This document shows, piece by piece, positions 14,831-24,427 of a stretch of 64,000 nt of DNA. The stretch is from NCBI GenBank assembly GCA_945883695.1, contig CAMCYK010000001.1, forward strand, positions 1 through 64,000, read 5' to 3'. Within the stretch, counting starts at the first letter, position 1; the number at the start of each line of letters is the position of its first letter. Made by a program: the position numbers and the translations under genes. Source of the stretch: Akkermansia muciniphila. GTDB taxonomy: Bacteria; Verrucomicrobiota; Verrucomicrobiia; Verrucomicrobiales; Akkermansiaceae. Under the pieces are notes generated by a model. That model searched no databases. It saw only the letters and a program-made list of their open reading frames with translations, and had not been told where the DNA came from.

Positions 14831-17800
14831 ATGATCTCTCCCCGCCACCCGTTTCGTCCCTTCGGCATCGCCGCGCTTTGGGTTTTCCTGTTTGCCTCGC
14901 CCGGCGCTTTTGCGGAGGAACCGGCACCCGCGCGAACAAAGGGAAAGCAGGCCGTTTCGCCGGCGGAATACGCCCGGTGGGAGTCCTTGCGCGCCGACCC
15001 CCGGAATCTGTCCGAAGACGGCCGTTGGCTGGCCTACCTGGTGTCGCGCGTCGACAAGACGCAATCGCTCCACCTCCTCGACCTCGGGAGCCGCAAGAAG
15101 TCGAAGCCGGTCGCCTCATACCCGCAGGGCGGAGATCCGGTCTTCAGCAAGGACAGCCAATGGCTGGCGGTGTCCATCGGCAAGAGTCCGGAGGAGATCA
15201 GGAAACTGGAAAAAGCTCCGCCCGGCGCGGCCAAGCCGCCCGGCGGCCGGGTCGTCCAATTGCGCCGGCTCAAGGATGGCGAGACGACCGAGCTCAAGTC
15301 CGTGCTTTCCCTCCGTTTCAGCGGGGACAGCCGCTTTGCCGCCATCGAGATCGAGGGCGTCCCGGCTCCGGACCAGAAGGCCGGCCGCGTTCTCATCGTC
15401 CGCGACCTGCGGAACGGCACCGACACCACCTTCGGCAACATCGCGCAGCACGCCTGGAGCGATCGCGGTTCCCTGCTCGCCATGGTGGTTGATTCCCCGG
15501 ATATCAGCAACACCCTCCAGGTCTTCGAACCGGGCCGCGGCGTGCTGCGGACCCTGGACTCGAGCCCGCAGGACTACGGCTCGATGCGCTGGCGCGAGGA
15601 CGCCATGGATCTGGTGGTTTCCCGCGAGATGAAGCATGGCAAGGGTGAGGACGTTTCCCATGTCCTGCTGGCTTGGCGCGGTCTGGAAGACGTGAGGAAG
15701 AGGGCGGCGAAGGCGGCGAGGATCTTTGACCCTGCCAAGGAGAAGACGTTTCCCGAAACCCTGCATGTCGCGTCGGGAACTCCCTCCTGGACCGAGGACG
15801 GCCGGGGAGTGCTGGTGGATTTGAAGGAATGGAAGAACCGGCCAAAGGTGGTCGCGGGGGAAGCCAAGGGTGAGGCCAAGGGTGAGGCCAAGGGTGAGGC
15901 CAAGGGTGAAGTTAAGGGCAAAGCCAAGGGCAAGGCCAAGGGTGGTCCCGACCCACAGGCGAAAGCCCCGGCTACCCCGCCGGAAACTCCCGCCGCCAAG
16001 ACCCTCAGGGAATCCCTGGAGGCGGATTCCAACGTCGAGGTCTGGCACGCGAGGGATGCCGAGATCATGCCGCTGCAGAAAAAGCAGGCGGCGATGGAGG
16101 AAAACAAGAGCCGGCAAGCCCTCTGGTGGCCGGAGGAGAACAAGCTCGTCCAGCTGGGCAACGATCTCACCGAGGAAATCCGCATGATGCGGGCCGGCAA
16201 CCATGCCATCGGTCTCGACCGCACGCCGCATGAGCGGACCGCCATGTTCGGGCCCCGCCTGAACGATATCTACCGGATCGATCTCTCCAACGGGGAACGC
16301 AAGCGGCTGCTGGAGGGAGTGGAGTATTTCCTCCAACCGAGTCCGGACGGCAAACACCTGCTCTTCGTTCGCGGCGGCGACATCTGGTCCTGCGAGGTGG
16401 GGAGCGGACAGGAGCGGAACCTGACCGGCGAACTGGAATCCGCGTTCACCAATCAGGAGGACGATTCCCTGGCCAAGGAAAAGCGGCCCTACGGACCGGG
16501 CCAGTGGCTCGCCGACAGTTCGGCCGTGCTGCTGGACGACCGTTTCGACGTGTGGCTCGTGAAGCCGGACGGATCCGGTGCGCGCAGGCTCACCGACGGG
16601 CGCGGCGAGATGATCCGCCACCGGATCTCCGACGCGGGCCTTACCCCCGAGGACGAAGGCCTGCTCGACTCCGGGCGGCCCTTGTTCCTCGCGCTTTATG
16701 GCGAGCGCAGCAAGAAATCCGGCTACGCCCGGATCCCGCGGGGATGGGCAACTTCGACGGCCCCGCCCGAGGTGTTGATCTGGGAGGATCAGCACGTCAG
16801 CGAGCTCCATCGGGCCGGGAAGAACGGCGACGGGTTCGTTTACCGCAAGGAATCCTTCCGGGATTCGCCCGATCTGTTCCTGACCGGCCGCGACTTCGCG
16901 AAGTCCGAGGCGCTTACCCGGACCAACCCGTTCCAGAAGAAGTTCCGCTGGGGTCGCTCGGAACTGGTGAACTATGTCAATGAGAGCGGTGTGGAGCTCC
17001 AGGGGGCGCTCATCTATCCGGCGAACTATCGCAAAGGCCGGAAATACCCGATGGTCACCTACATCTACGAGCGTCTCTCGCAGAATCTCCACCGCTATGT
17101 GGTTCCCAGCGAGACCCATCCCTACAACCCGGCGGTCTTTTCGGCGCAGGGTTACTTCGTTTTCATGCCGGACATCGTTTACCGGCCGCAGGAGCCGGGT
17201 CCATCCGCCGTGGAATGCATCGTTCCCGGCGTCAAGGCCGTGCTCGCCACCGGCATGGTGGATCCCGCCAAGGTCGCCCTGATCGGTCATTCGTGGGGTG
17301 CCTACCAGACCGCGTTCACCGTCACCCGGAGCGATCTTTTCGCCGCCGGCGTGGCGGGCGCGCCGCTCACCAACATGATGAGCATGTCGATGCAGGTCTA
17401 CTGGAATTCGGGCGACACCAACGCCCGGATCTTCAGCACCTCGCAGGGCCGCATGGACAAGCCGTTCTGGCGGGATGTCGACAACTACGTCCGCAATTCA
17501 CCCATCAACGGCATGGACCATCTGAAAACCCCGCTGCTGGTGGCCTTCGGGGACAAGGACGGAGCGGTTGATTTCAGCCAGGGGGTGGAGCTGTACAACG
17601 CCGCGCGGCGGGCGGAGAAGGATAACTTCGTGATGCTGGTTTATCCCGGGGAAAACCACGGGCTGAGGCGGGAGGAGAACATGGTGGACTATCACCACCG
17701 CATCCTCGAATGGCTCGCGCATTACCTGAAAGGCGTCGAGGCTCCCCGCTGGATCGCCGAGGGACAGACCTTTCTGGAGCGCAAGGCGGAACTGGACGCC

Positions 17801-17839
17801 CGGAAGAAGGCCCGCGGAACGGAGGGGAAGCCGGAGTGA
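14831..17839 (+). CDS. S9 family prolyl oligopeptidase-like peptidase
   Basis: The start at 14831 gives 1002 residues and a signal peptide (hydrophobic IAALWVFLFASPGAFA), so the enzyme is exported; the open frame further upstream is not protein-like. The N-terminal 700 residues form a WD/TolB-like beta-propeller with repeated DG..L and SPDGKHLLFV motifs. The C-terminal alpha/beta hydrolase carries the catalytic triad: Ser821 in GHSWGAY, Asp910 in GDKDGAVD and His943 in ENHGL. This would cleave peptides, probably after proline or other short-chain residues. A low-complexity Gly-Glu-Ala-Lys insertion (about residues 342-372) interrupts the propeller. At about 1000 residues it is longer than the usual 650-850. 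It appears monocistronic. Confidence 0.9.
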   Translation: MISPRHPFRPFGIAALWVFLFASPGAFAEEPAPARTKGKQAVSPAEYARWESLRADPRNLSEDGRWLAYLVSRVDKTQSLHLLDLGSRKKSKPVASYPQGGDPVFSKDSQWLAVSIGKSPEEIRKLEKAPPGAAKPPGGRVVQLRRLKDGETTELKSVLSLRFSGDSRFAAIEIEGVPAPDQKAGRVLIVRDLRNGTDTTFGNIAQHAWSDRGSLLAMVVDSPDISNTLQVFEPGRGVLRTLDSSPQDYGSMRWREDAMDLVVSREMKHGKGEDVSHVLLAWRGLEDVRKRAAKAARIFDPAKEKTFPETLHVASGTPSWTEDGRGVLVDLKEWKNRPKVVAGEAKGEAKGEAKGEAKGEVKGKAKGKAKGGPDPQAKAPATPPETPAAKTLRESLEADSNVEVWHARDAEIMPLQKKQAAMEENKSRQALWWPEENKLVQLGNDLTEEIRMMRAGNHAIGLDRTPHERTAMFGPRLNDIYRIDLSNGERKRLLEGVEYFLQPSPDGKHLLFVRGGDIWSCEVGSGQERNLTGELESAFTNQEDDSLAKEKRPYGPGQWLADSSAVLLDDRFDVWLVKPDGSGARRLTDGRGEMIRHRISDAGLTPEDEGLLDSGRPLFLALYGERSKKSGYARIPRGWATSTAPPEVLIWEDQHVSELHRAGKNGDGFVYRKESFRDSPDLFLTGRDFAKSEALTRTNPFQKKFRWGRSELVNYVNESGVELQGALIYPANYRKGRKYPMVTYIYERLSQNLHRYVVPSETHPYNPAVFSAQGYFVFMPDIVYRPQEPGPSAVECIVPGVKAVLATGMVDPAKVALIGHSWGAYQTAFTVTRSDLFAAGVAGAPLTNMMSMSMQVYWNSGDTNARIFSTSQGRMDKPFWRDVDNYVRNSPINGMDHLKTPLLVAFGDKDGAVDFSQGVELYNAARRAEKDNFVMLVYPGENHGLRREENMVDYHHRILEWLAHYLKGVEAPRWIAEGQTFLERKAELDARKKARGTEGKPE
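15858..15950 (+). repeat. 12-bp tandem repeats encoding GEAK/GKAK
   Basis: In-frame units of about 12 bp (AAGGGTGAGGCC and variants AAGGGTGAAGTT, AAGGGCAAAGCC) are repeated about seven times inside the S9 peptidase gene, giving an alternating charged Gly-Glu-Ala-Lys to Gly-Lys-Ala-Lys tract. The first four copies are nearly identical, so copy number could vary. Every change of one unit keeps the frame. Confidence 0.9.
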
Positions 17840-17931
17840 GGAATCCGTGCGGCTAGCGGGGTTGGCTGCCCCGCAGGAGGGCGGGGACGGCCGCGGGGGA
17901 CCTTTCCGGCTGGGATGGGCGGACGGCTTGA

Positions 17932-17970
17932 GGGGACCGTTCGGGCCGGTCTGAAGACCGGCGCTCCCGG
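17932..17970. repeat. 39-bp repeat upstream of PATR gene, copy 1
   Basis: This 39-bp sequence GGGGACCGTTCGGGCCGGTC... contains the palindrome GCCGGTCTGAAGACCGGC. It recurs at 23956-23994 with one mismatch, so the two copies bracket the 1859-residue gene in direct orientation. Confidence 0.88.
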
Positions 17971-17987
17971 CTTCCGCCCCGCAGGGG

Positions 17988-18016
17988 ACCGGGGGCGCGG
18001 AGGCTCCGCCCCGCAG
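17988..18016. repeat. 29-bp GC-rich repeat, copy 1
   Basis: This 29-bp stretch containing GGCGCGGAGGCTCCGCC, a near-perfect hairpin, is identical to 41562-41590 downstream of the small lipoprotein gene. Confidence 0.88.
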
Positions 18017-18256
18017 CAGGACGGGGACGGCCGCGGGTAGTCCCGCATCTGGCGACGGCGGGGAGAGGGTCGTCGTCGCCGCGCGTTTTCGAGCCGGGTT
18101 TCCTGCAACCCTTACATCGGAGTTAACAAATCACTTCTCGCGGCCGATCTTTTCTCGCCTGCCCGCCCTGACGCGAAGTGACAGCCTGGCAATGTTTCCT
18201 TGACGCGAATTTCGGGGTCACTCACTACTTGTAACCTCCTGAAAACCCAAGGTTGA

Positions 18257-21200
18257 ATGAAAAACAAATCCAATCCGTATCTTCGCGGCACCCTGCTCAC
18301 CGCCGTCATCACCTGCGGCCAGGCGGCCCATGCCGTCTCCGCCACGTGGAACGGCACCACCGACGCGCAGTGGGCCACCGCCACCAACTGGTCCGCCAGC
18401 CCCGTCCCCGGCGGCGGCGACACCGCCACCTTCGCCAACGCCGGGGGTGCCGTCGATGTCATCGGCCTCGGCGGCGGCGTGACCGTCGAGTCGCTGCTTT
18501 TCGACACCAGCCTTGCGGCCGCCTACACCATCGGCTCGGGTGCCGTGAATAGCCAGACGCTGACTTTGAACAACGGCGGCGCGATCACGCTCAATTCCAC
18601 CGTCATCAGGAACCAGATCGTCAATACCGCGGTCATCCTCGGCACGGACGGCAGCACGCAGGGCTTCACCCTGACCAACCAAAGCACCACGCCCGCCATC
18701 AGCCTCACGCTTGCCGGCACCGTCAGCGGTTCCGCCGGCGCGGGCATCAAAACCCTCGGCGTCGCGGGCAGCGCCGCGACCCGGCTCACCGGAGTCGTCG
18801 CCAACGGCAGCGGTGGCACCCTCGCCATCGCCAAATCCGGCGCCGGTCAACTGACCCTGCTCGGCATCAACACCTTCACGGGCGGCATCACCTTGGGAGC
18901 CAGCGCCGGGACGGTCCTGGCCGAGGTCAGCAACACCAAAAACGGCCTGGGCACCGGCCCGGTGGTCATCGCCACGGGGTCAACGGTTCAGTTGAACATC
19001 ATCACCACGACCAATGTCACTCCCAACATCGCGAACGTCTTCACCGGCACGGGCCTGCTGAAGCTGAATTTCGCCGCGGGCACCACCGCCCGCAACACCA
19101 ACATGGGGAACACGGGCGGCTTCACGGGCACCATCCAGCTTTCCGCCGCGGGGGCCACCGGCGACAAATGGAACGTCAACAACGGCCTGAACACCAGCGC
19201 CCCGGTGCTCATCGACAGCGGCGCCCAGCTGTTTCTCAACTCGGCTCCCGCGACGTTTTCCGGCGGGATCACCTTCACCGGCACGGGCAACAGCGAGAAC
19301 CGCGGCGCCATCCGCCTCACCAACAACTTGAACGCCAATCTCACCGTGGCCGGCAGCGGCGCGACGATCGGCACCGAAGGGGGCACCCTCACCGGCAATA
19401 TAAGCGCCAACGGCGACGCCTCCGACCAGACCCTCACTTTCGCCGGTGCCGGCAACGGCAACGGCACCATCGCGGGGGTGATCAGCAACGGCGCCGGCCA
19501 ACTGATCCTGACCAAAGCCGCCACCGGCAACGTCACCCTCACCGGCACCAACACCTACACCGGGGCGACCAACGTCACCGCCGGCGTCCTGACCCTCGCG
19601 AAGAGCAACACCCTCAGCCAGTACGACAATGTCGTCGTTTCCGGAGGTGCCACCCTCGCGGTGGTGACCGGCGACGGCACCACCGGCTGGAGCGCGGCGC
19701 AAATCGACGCCCTGAGCATCGCCGGGGTGACCCCGCTCACCATCGACGCCCGGATCGGGCTTGACACCAACCTCGGCAACTTCACCTACGGCTCGCTGAT
19801 CGACGGGCCCTATGCCGTGAACAAGCTGGGTGCCAACTCGCTCACCTTCACCGCCGCCAACACCTATGCCGGCACGACCTACGCGACCGGCGGCACCCTG
19901 GTGGCCGCGGATCCCGGGGCCTTCGGCGCGGCCGGGAAAACCCTCACCTGGGCCGGCGGCACCGTGGATTTCGCCACCGACACCCCGGTCAACGTTTACC
20001 TCGGCCTTCTGGGCACCGGTGCCACCGGCACGGTGCTCGTGAACCGCGCCACCCCCGGTGCGGCGATCACCCACACGCTGGGAGTCTCCACCTTTGGCAA
20101 CGGCACGCTCAACGTGCAGGCCGGTTCCAACGTGACCAGCGGCAATGCGGTGCTCGTCTTCCAAGGCATCAATCTCAACGCCGGTGCGGCGGGCACTGCG
20201 ACCCTCAATCCCACCACCGCCGACCTCGCCCTCACCGGCCCGATCAATATCGCCGCGAACAACTTCGCCAAAACGCTCGGTCTCGGCGGCACCAGCACCG
20301 GCAACGTGGTCTCGGGGGTGATTTCCGATGGCGTCACCGCCAGCTTCGTCTCCGTCGCCAAATCCAACAGCGGCACCTGGACGCTCTCCGCGGCCAACAC
20401 CTACAGCGGCAACACCACCGTCGCCGGGGGCACGCTGACCCTCGACTACAGCACGGAGGACAACAGCAAGCTGGCCGACGCCGGGATCCTCAACCTGAGC
20501 GGCGGCACCCTCAACTTGTCCGGCGGCAGCCATGTCGAAACCGTCCTTTCCACCACCCTGGCCGCCAACACCAGTTCCAACGTCACCGCCGCTCCCGGCG
20601 CGCCGCGGATCCACCTGAACTCGATCACCTCCAACAGCGGGGCCAGGGTCAATTTCTCCAGCGATGGAATCGCCACCACCGACACTCCCAACACCAATGG
20701 CATCCTCGGTCCCTGGGCGACCGTCGGGGGGGGCGACTGGGCGACCAATTCGACCAACGCCGACGATGGTCCGATCACCACCTACACCGGGTACACGCTC
20801 TCGTCGGTCGCCGGCAACACGGCGGCCAACTACCTGGACAAGAACGTCAGCGTGGACAGCAGCCCGACCCTCGACCTCGGGGCCAGCCCCAACAGCCTGC
20901 GCTTCGCCACCGCAGGTGCCAACACCCTCACCCTCACCGGGATCAACACCCTCAACACCGGGGGCATTCTCGTCACCAGCGCCGTCGGTGCCAACCCCAT
21001 CCTCATCACCGGCGGTTCGCTGACCGGGGCCTCGGGCGGCGATTTGAGCATCACCCAGAACAACCCCGCCGGCAGCCTGACCATCGCTTCGATCATCGAA
21101 GACAACGGCATCACCAACCTCGTCAAATCCGGTCCGGGCACCGCCATCCTTAGCGGTGACAACACCTACACCGGTAACACCACCGTGGCCGGCGGCACGC

Positions 21201-23836
21201 TGACCTTGTCCGGCGCGAAGTCCGGGGTCTCGGGGACCATCACCGTTTCCACCATCGGTGGTATCGCCGCCACGCTGAACCTCGAAAACGGCGATTATGC
21301 GCTGGGGACGAGGGACTTCCGGGTGGGTTCGGCGGTTCCGACCCCCGCCACCGGCACGGTCAACCAGAGCGGTGGTTCGGTCAGTTTCCTCGGTGCCGGC
21401 AACGGGTTGCTGCTCGGCACCAACGGCGGCGCGACGGTTCCGAACGTTGCCATTTACAACCTCAGCGGCGGCAGCATCACCACCGGTTCCAGCAGTGCCA
21501 ACCGCGGCATCATCCTGGGCACCAATAACAATACGATCTCCACCTTCACCCTGAGTGGCACCGGCGATCTCAACATGAACGCCGCCACCGGCGGCACCGC
21601 CACCTCCGTCCTGCAAATCGGCCGCTTTGACAGCGCGGCCAACAACACCACCTCGGTCTTCACCCAAACCGGCGGCACCGCCGACACGGCGATCCTTTCG
21701 ATCGGAGGCAATGGTGCCACCGGCATCGGGCTGAGCTCGACCATGAACCTGACGGGCGGGGTGTTCGTGGCGGATGCCTTCCCCCGGCTTGCCCTCGGCA
21801 ACACCAACGTGGCGGAGATCAACCTCGGCGGCACCGCCGATGTGACCTTGCCCGCCATCCCCGCCGTCCGCGGGATCGGCTCCACCGCCACCGTCAACTT
21901 CGATGGCGGCACCCTCCGCTCGCGCGCTGCCAGCGGGACGTATCTCAACGCTCCGACCAATGCCTTCATCCTGGCCGGCGGGGCCAACTTCAACATCGCC
22001 GCCGGCCGGGACATCGCGATCGCCCAAGGCCTGCTCGCCCATCCGACCTCCACCGGCGGCGGCTTGACCAAGGCCGGCCCGGGCAAACTCGCCCTCACCG
22101 GCATCAGCACCTACACCGGTCTGACCAGCATCACCGAGGGCGCCCTCGCGATCGGCAGCCCCGCCGCCTTGCCCGGTTGGGACACCGCCGGCAAATACGC
22201 CGTTGCCAGCGGTGCCACCCTCGGGGTTTACAACGCGGTCACGGAACCCGAAATCGCGACCCTGCTGGCCACCGGCAATTTCGCCGCCGGGGCCCTGCTG
22301 GGATTCGACACGACCTCCGGTGACCGCATCTATCCGGGCAATCTCGGCGACACCACGGGAGGCGCGCTGGGCTTGGAAAAACTCGGTGCCAACGTGCTTA
22401 CCCTCACCGGACCGAACAGCTACACCGGCTTGACCAGCGTGGAAGGCGGCGAGTTGCGGATCGCCCTCCCCGGAGCGATCGGCGGCGCCACCGCGCTCGT
22501 CAATGCCGGAGGACGCCTCAACCTCGCCGACGGAATCACCATTCCCGGCGGCAAATCCCTCACCCTCAATGGCGATGGCGGGAACTTCTTCGGCGCGTTG
22601 CAAACCTTCAGCGGGGCCGCCGAATGGCAGGGCAATGTGACGATCGGGACCGCCCTGACCCGCCTCGGCGCCAACGCCAGCGGCATCGGCACCGGCTCGT
22701 TGAAAATCTCCGGAGTGATCGACAGCGGCGCCGAGATCACCGGCATCCTCATCCGGAGCAACACCGGCGGCACCGTCGAACTCGCCGGAGCCAACACTTA
22801 CCTTGGTGATACCATCGTCGGCGCCGGAACCCTCAAACTCAGTGGCGGCGACAACCGCCTGCCTGTCGCCAGCCGCTTGCTGATGGGGATCGCCACCTTG
22901 TCCGGCCGGCTCGATCTCAACGGCCGGAACCAGGAAGTCGCCGGGGTGACGGTGAACCAAACCACCGCGCCGTTCACCAACGAAATCACCTCCGGCAGTC
23001 CGGCGGTCTTCACGGTCAACACCGCCGCGGCGACTCCCTCGACCTATTCGGGGGCAATCACCGGCGGCATCGCGCTGGTCAAGAAAGGCGACGACAGCCT
23101 CACCCTGTCCGGAGCCAACACCTACTCGGGTAAGACGACCGTCGAGGCCGGCACCCTGGTCCTCACCGCCCCGGCGCTCGCCAACGCTTCCACGGTGACC
23201 ATCGGCCTGGTCACGGATTCCCCCGCCGTGCTCAACCTGCCCAACGCCGGCACCGACATCGTGGCCGGGCTGATCATCGACGGCGTGCCCCAGCCCGCCA
23301 ACATCTACGACGAATTGAACAGCGGCGGCGCCATCACCGGCCCCGGCAAGCTGCAAGTGGTCACCGCCACGCCGTTCGAGACGTGGGCGGCCAGCCGCAT
23401 CACCGCCATCAATCCGGCCGCCAATGCGACCCCGGCCGGCGACCCCGATAATGACGGCCTCAGCAACCTCGCCGAATTTGCCTTCGACGGCAACCCGCTC
23501 TCCGGCGTCAGCGACGGCAAGATCGTCGGCAAGATCGCCACGGTCGGTGGCAGCCGGGTGCTGACCTACACCCTGCCGGTCCGCAGCGGGGCGACCTTCG
23601 GCGGCGCCGCGGCACTCGTGTCCGGCGTGATCGACGGCATCACCTACACCATCGAGGGCAGCGACGGCCTGGTCAGCTGGCTGCTCGACATCGACGAAGT
23701 GACGGGGGCCGATGCCGCCGCGATCCAAGCCGGACTGCCCGCGCTGAGCGGGGGCGACTGGACCTACCGCACCTTCCGCACGCCGGACGCCGTGACCGCG
23801 GATCCGTCCGATTTCATCCGGGCCAGGGCGGAATAA
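18257..23836 (+). CDS. Giant autotransporter-associated beta-strand (PATR) surface protein
   Basis: This 1859-residue secreted protein has a signal peptide (LLTAVITCGQAAHA, residues 13-26). Almost the whole chain consists of autotransporter-associated beta-strand repeats of the LTLTGTNTYTGATNVTAGVL type (NTYTG/NTYSG plus a following TxVxxGTL). They occur about every 100-150 residues and predict a long right-handed beta solenoid. After about residue 1700 comes a GDPDNDGLSNLAEFAFDGNP calcium-binding-type segment, then a C-terminal beta module with an IEGSDGLVSWLLDI motif. No classical 12-strand autotransporter barrel is recognisable, so export may use another route. It is probably an adhesin or cell-surface fibre. 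The gene is monocistronic and bracketed by 39-bp repeats. Confidence 0.88.
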   Translation: MKNKSNPYLRGTLLTAVITCGQAAHAVSATWNGTTDAQWATATNWSASPVPGGGDTATFANAGGAVDVIGLGGGVTVESLLFDTSLAAAYTIGSGAVNSQTLTLNNGGAITLNSTVIRNQIVNTAVILGTDGSTQGFTLTNQSTTPAISLTLAGTVSGSAGAGIKTLGVAGSAATRLTGVVANGSGGTLAIAKSGAGQLTLLGINTFTGGITLGASAGTVLAEVSNTKNGLGTGPVVIATGSTVQLNIITTTNVTPNIANVFTGTGLLKLNFAAGTTARNTNMGNTGGFTGTIQLSAAGATGDKWNVNNGLNTSAPVLIDSGAQLFLNSAPATFSGGITFTGTGNSENRGAIRLTNNLNANLTVAGSGATIGTEGGTLTGNISANGDASDQTLTFAGAGNGNGTIAGVISNGAGQLILTKAATGNVTLTGTNTYTGATNVTAGVLTLAKSNTLSQYDNVVVSGGATLAVVTGDGTTGWSAAQIDALSIAGVTPLTIDARIGLDTNLGNFTYGSLIDGPYAVNKLGANSLTFTAANTYAGTTYATGGTLVAADPGAFGAAGKTLTWAGGTVDFATDTPVNVYLGLLGTGATGTVLVNRATPGAAITHTLGVSTFGNGTLNVQAGSNVTSGNAVLVFQGINLNAGAAGTATLNPTTADLALTGPINIAANNFAKTLGLGGTSTGNVVSGVISDGVTASFVSVAKSNSGTWTLSAANTYSGNTTVAGGTLTLDYSTEDNSKLADAGILNLSGGTLNLSGGSHVETVLSTTLAANTSSNVTAAPGAPRIHLNSITSNSGARVNFSSDGIATTDTPNTNGILGPWATVGGGDWATNSTNADDGPITTYTGYTLSSVAGNTAANYLDKNVSVDSSPTLDLGASPNSLRFATAGANTLTLTGINTLNTGGILVTSAVGANPILITGGSLTGASGGDLSITQNNPAGSLTIASIIEDNGITNLVKSGPGTAILSGDNTYTGNTTVAGGTLTLSGAKSGVSGTITVSTIGGIAATLNLENGDYALGTRDFRVGSAVPTPATGTVNQSGGSVSFLGAGNGLLLGTNGGATVPNVAIYNLSGGSITTGSSSANRGIILGTNNNTISTFTLSGTGDLNMNAATGGTATSVLQIGRFDSAANNTTSVFTQTGGTADTAILSIGGNGATGIGLSSTMNLTGGVFVADAFPRLALGNTNVAEINLGGTADVTLPAIPAVRGIGSTATVNFDGGTLRSRAASGTYLNAPTNAFILAGGANFNIAAGRDIAIAQGLLAHPTSTGGGLTKAGPGKLALTGISTYTGLTSITEGALAIGSPAALPGWDTAGKYAVASGATLGVYNAVTEPEIATLLATGNFAAGALLGFDTTSGDRIYPGNLGDTTGGALGLEKLGANVLTLTGPNSYTGLTSVEGGELRIALPGAIGGATALVNAGGRLNLADGITIPGGKSLTLNGDGGNFFGALQTFSGAAEWQGNVTIGTALTRLGANASGIGTGSLKISGVIDSGAEITGILIRSNTGGTVELAGANTYLGDTIVGAGTLKLSGGDNRLPVASRLLMGIATLSGRLDLNGRNQEVAGVTVNQTTAPFTNEITSGSPAVFTVNTAAATPSTYSGAITGGIALVKKGDDSLTLSGANTYSGKTTVEAGTLVLTAPALANASTVTIGLVTDSPAVLNLPNAGTDIVAGLIIDGVPQPANIYDELNSGGAITGPGKLQVVTATPFETWAASRITAINPAANATPAGDPDNDGLSNLAEFAFDGNPLSGVSDGKIVGKIATVGGSRVLTYTLPVRSGATFGGAAALVSGVIDGITYTIEGSDGLVSWLLDIDEVTGADAAAIQAGLPALSGGDWTYRTFRTPDAVTADPSDFIRARAE

Positions 23837-23955
23837 GCTCCGGCATGCCGATGGCGGGGAGAGGCGGGCCGGGAGGGACCGTTCTGCGGGCCTGAGGCTC
23901 CGCGCCCCCGGTGCACGCCGGGGCGCTGCGGGGCTTTGGGGGGAGGCGGGCTTTT

Positions 23956-23994
23956 GGGGACCGTTCGGGCCGGTTTGAAGACCGGCGCTCCCGG
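23956..23994. repeat. 39-bp repeat downstream of PATR gene, copy 2
   Basis: This is the second copy of the element at 17932-17970, differing by one base (C to T in the palindrome loop side). It lies directly before the stop codon of the convergent 78-residue gene and could also act as a bidirectional terminator hairpin. Confidence 0.85.
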
Positions 23995-23999
23995 GGGGA

Positions 24000-24236
24000 T
24001 CATGGATCGACGATGGCGCGGACGGCGGGGCGGAGGTGGTGGGGGAAGTTCAGCTTGAAGTGGATGCACTTGTCGCGGGTGGTCCAGAAGCTGGTGACGG
24101 CGGGGAGCTTTTCGTTGTCGAAAAGCTCTTTCAACGCGTTGAGCTTGAGCTGGGACGGGTGGCCCTTGAGGACCCGGACCCGGCCGGCCTGGACTTCGAA
24201 CCATTGGAGGGCGACGCGCTCGATGAAGCTGGCCAT
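24000..24236 (-). CDS. Small conserved-looking protein (possibly DUF3634-like)
   Basis: A 78-residue protein starts at 24236 with MASFIERVALQWFEVQ. It has a basic, protein-like composition (FEVQAGRVRVLKG, then FPHHLRPAVRAI near the end), no signal peptide and no full membrane segment. The pattern of an N-terminal strand with GRVRVxKG and a C-terminal basic helix recalls DUF3634-type small proteins, but I cannot confirm this. It lies about 190 bp downstream of dxs on the same strand, separated by a double-hairpin repeat. Its stop abuts the 39-bp repeat on the left. Function unknown. Confidence 0.65.
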   Translation of the reverse strand: MASFIERVALQWFEVQAGRVRVLKGHPSQLKLNALKELFDNEKLPAVTSFWTTRDKCIHFKLNFPHHLRPAVRAIVDP

Positions 24237-24373
24237 GAGGGGGAATTCAAGTGCACTGGAAGATGGTCCAGACGCGATTTCCCCAGGACGCGGCCGACTT
24301 CCACCAGCCTTCGAGACCTTCGTGGTGGATAGGGGCCATGGCGGAAAGAGGGGCTTGGGGACGGCGGGGCCCT

Positions 24374-24420
24374 CGCCAGCAGGCTGGCGGATGAGAGCGG
24401 CAGCAGGCTGCCGCAGTCCA
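24374..24420. repeat. Double-hairpin REP-like element, copy 1
   Basis: Two adjacent palindromes, CGCCAGCAGGCTGGCG (24374-24389) and GCGGCAGCAGGCTGCCGC (24397-24414), are followed by AGTCCA. The same pair is at 44537-44584. The element lies 8 bp after the dxs stop, so it may also serve as its transcription terminator or mRNA stabiliser. Confidence 0.88.
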
Positions 24421-24427
24421 AGGGGCT

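Larger units (their letters stand above)
17840..18256. other. Intergenic stretch with repeat elements, no gene seen
   Basis: This 417-bp gap precedes the large PATR gene. It holds a 39-bp repeat (17932-17970), a 29-bp GC-rich hairpin-like repeat (17988-18016), and a less GC-rich 3' third that should contain the promoter. A TTGACG is visible near 18200 but no convincing -10 box at the right spacing. No coding frame is supported. Confidence 0.6.

Noticed and set aside
15116..17290. 724-codon minus-strand frame opposite the S9 peptidase
   Set aside because: Antisense of a gene with a complete catalytic triad; contains only mirrored low-complexity.
18199..18240. Sigma70 promoter before the giant PATR gene
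   Set aside because: A TTGACG is present but no -10 hexamer at 16-18 bp spacing.
18980..23728. 1582-codon minus-strand open frame opposite the giant PATR gene
   Set aside because: Very low-complexity, charged and glycine-rich translation that mirrors the repetitive GC-rich coding strand; no start with a ribosome binding site and no domain.
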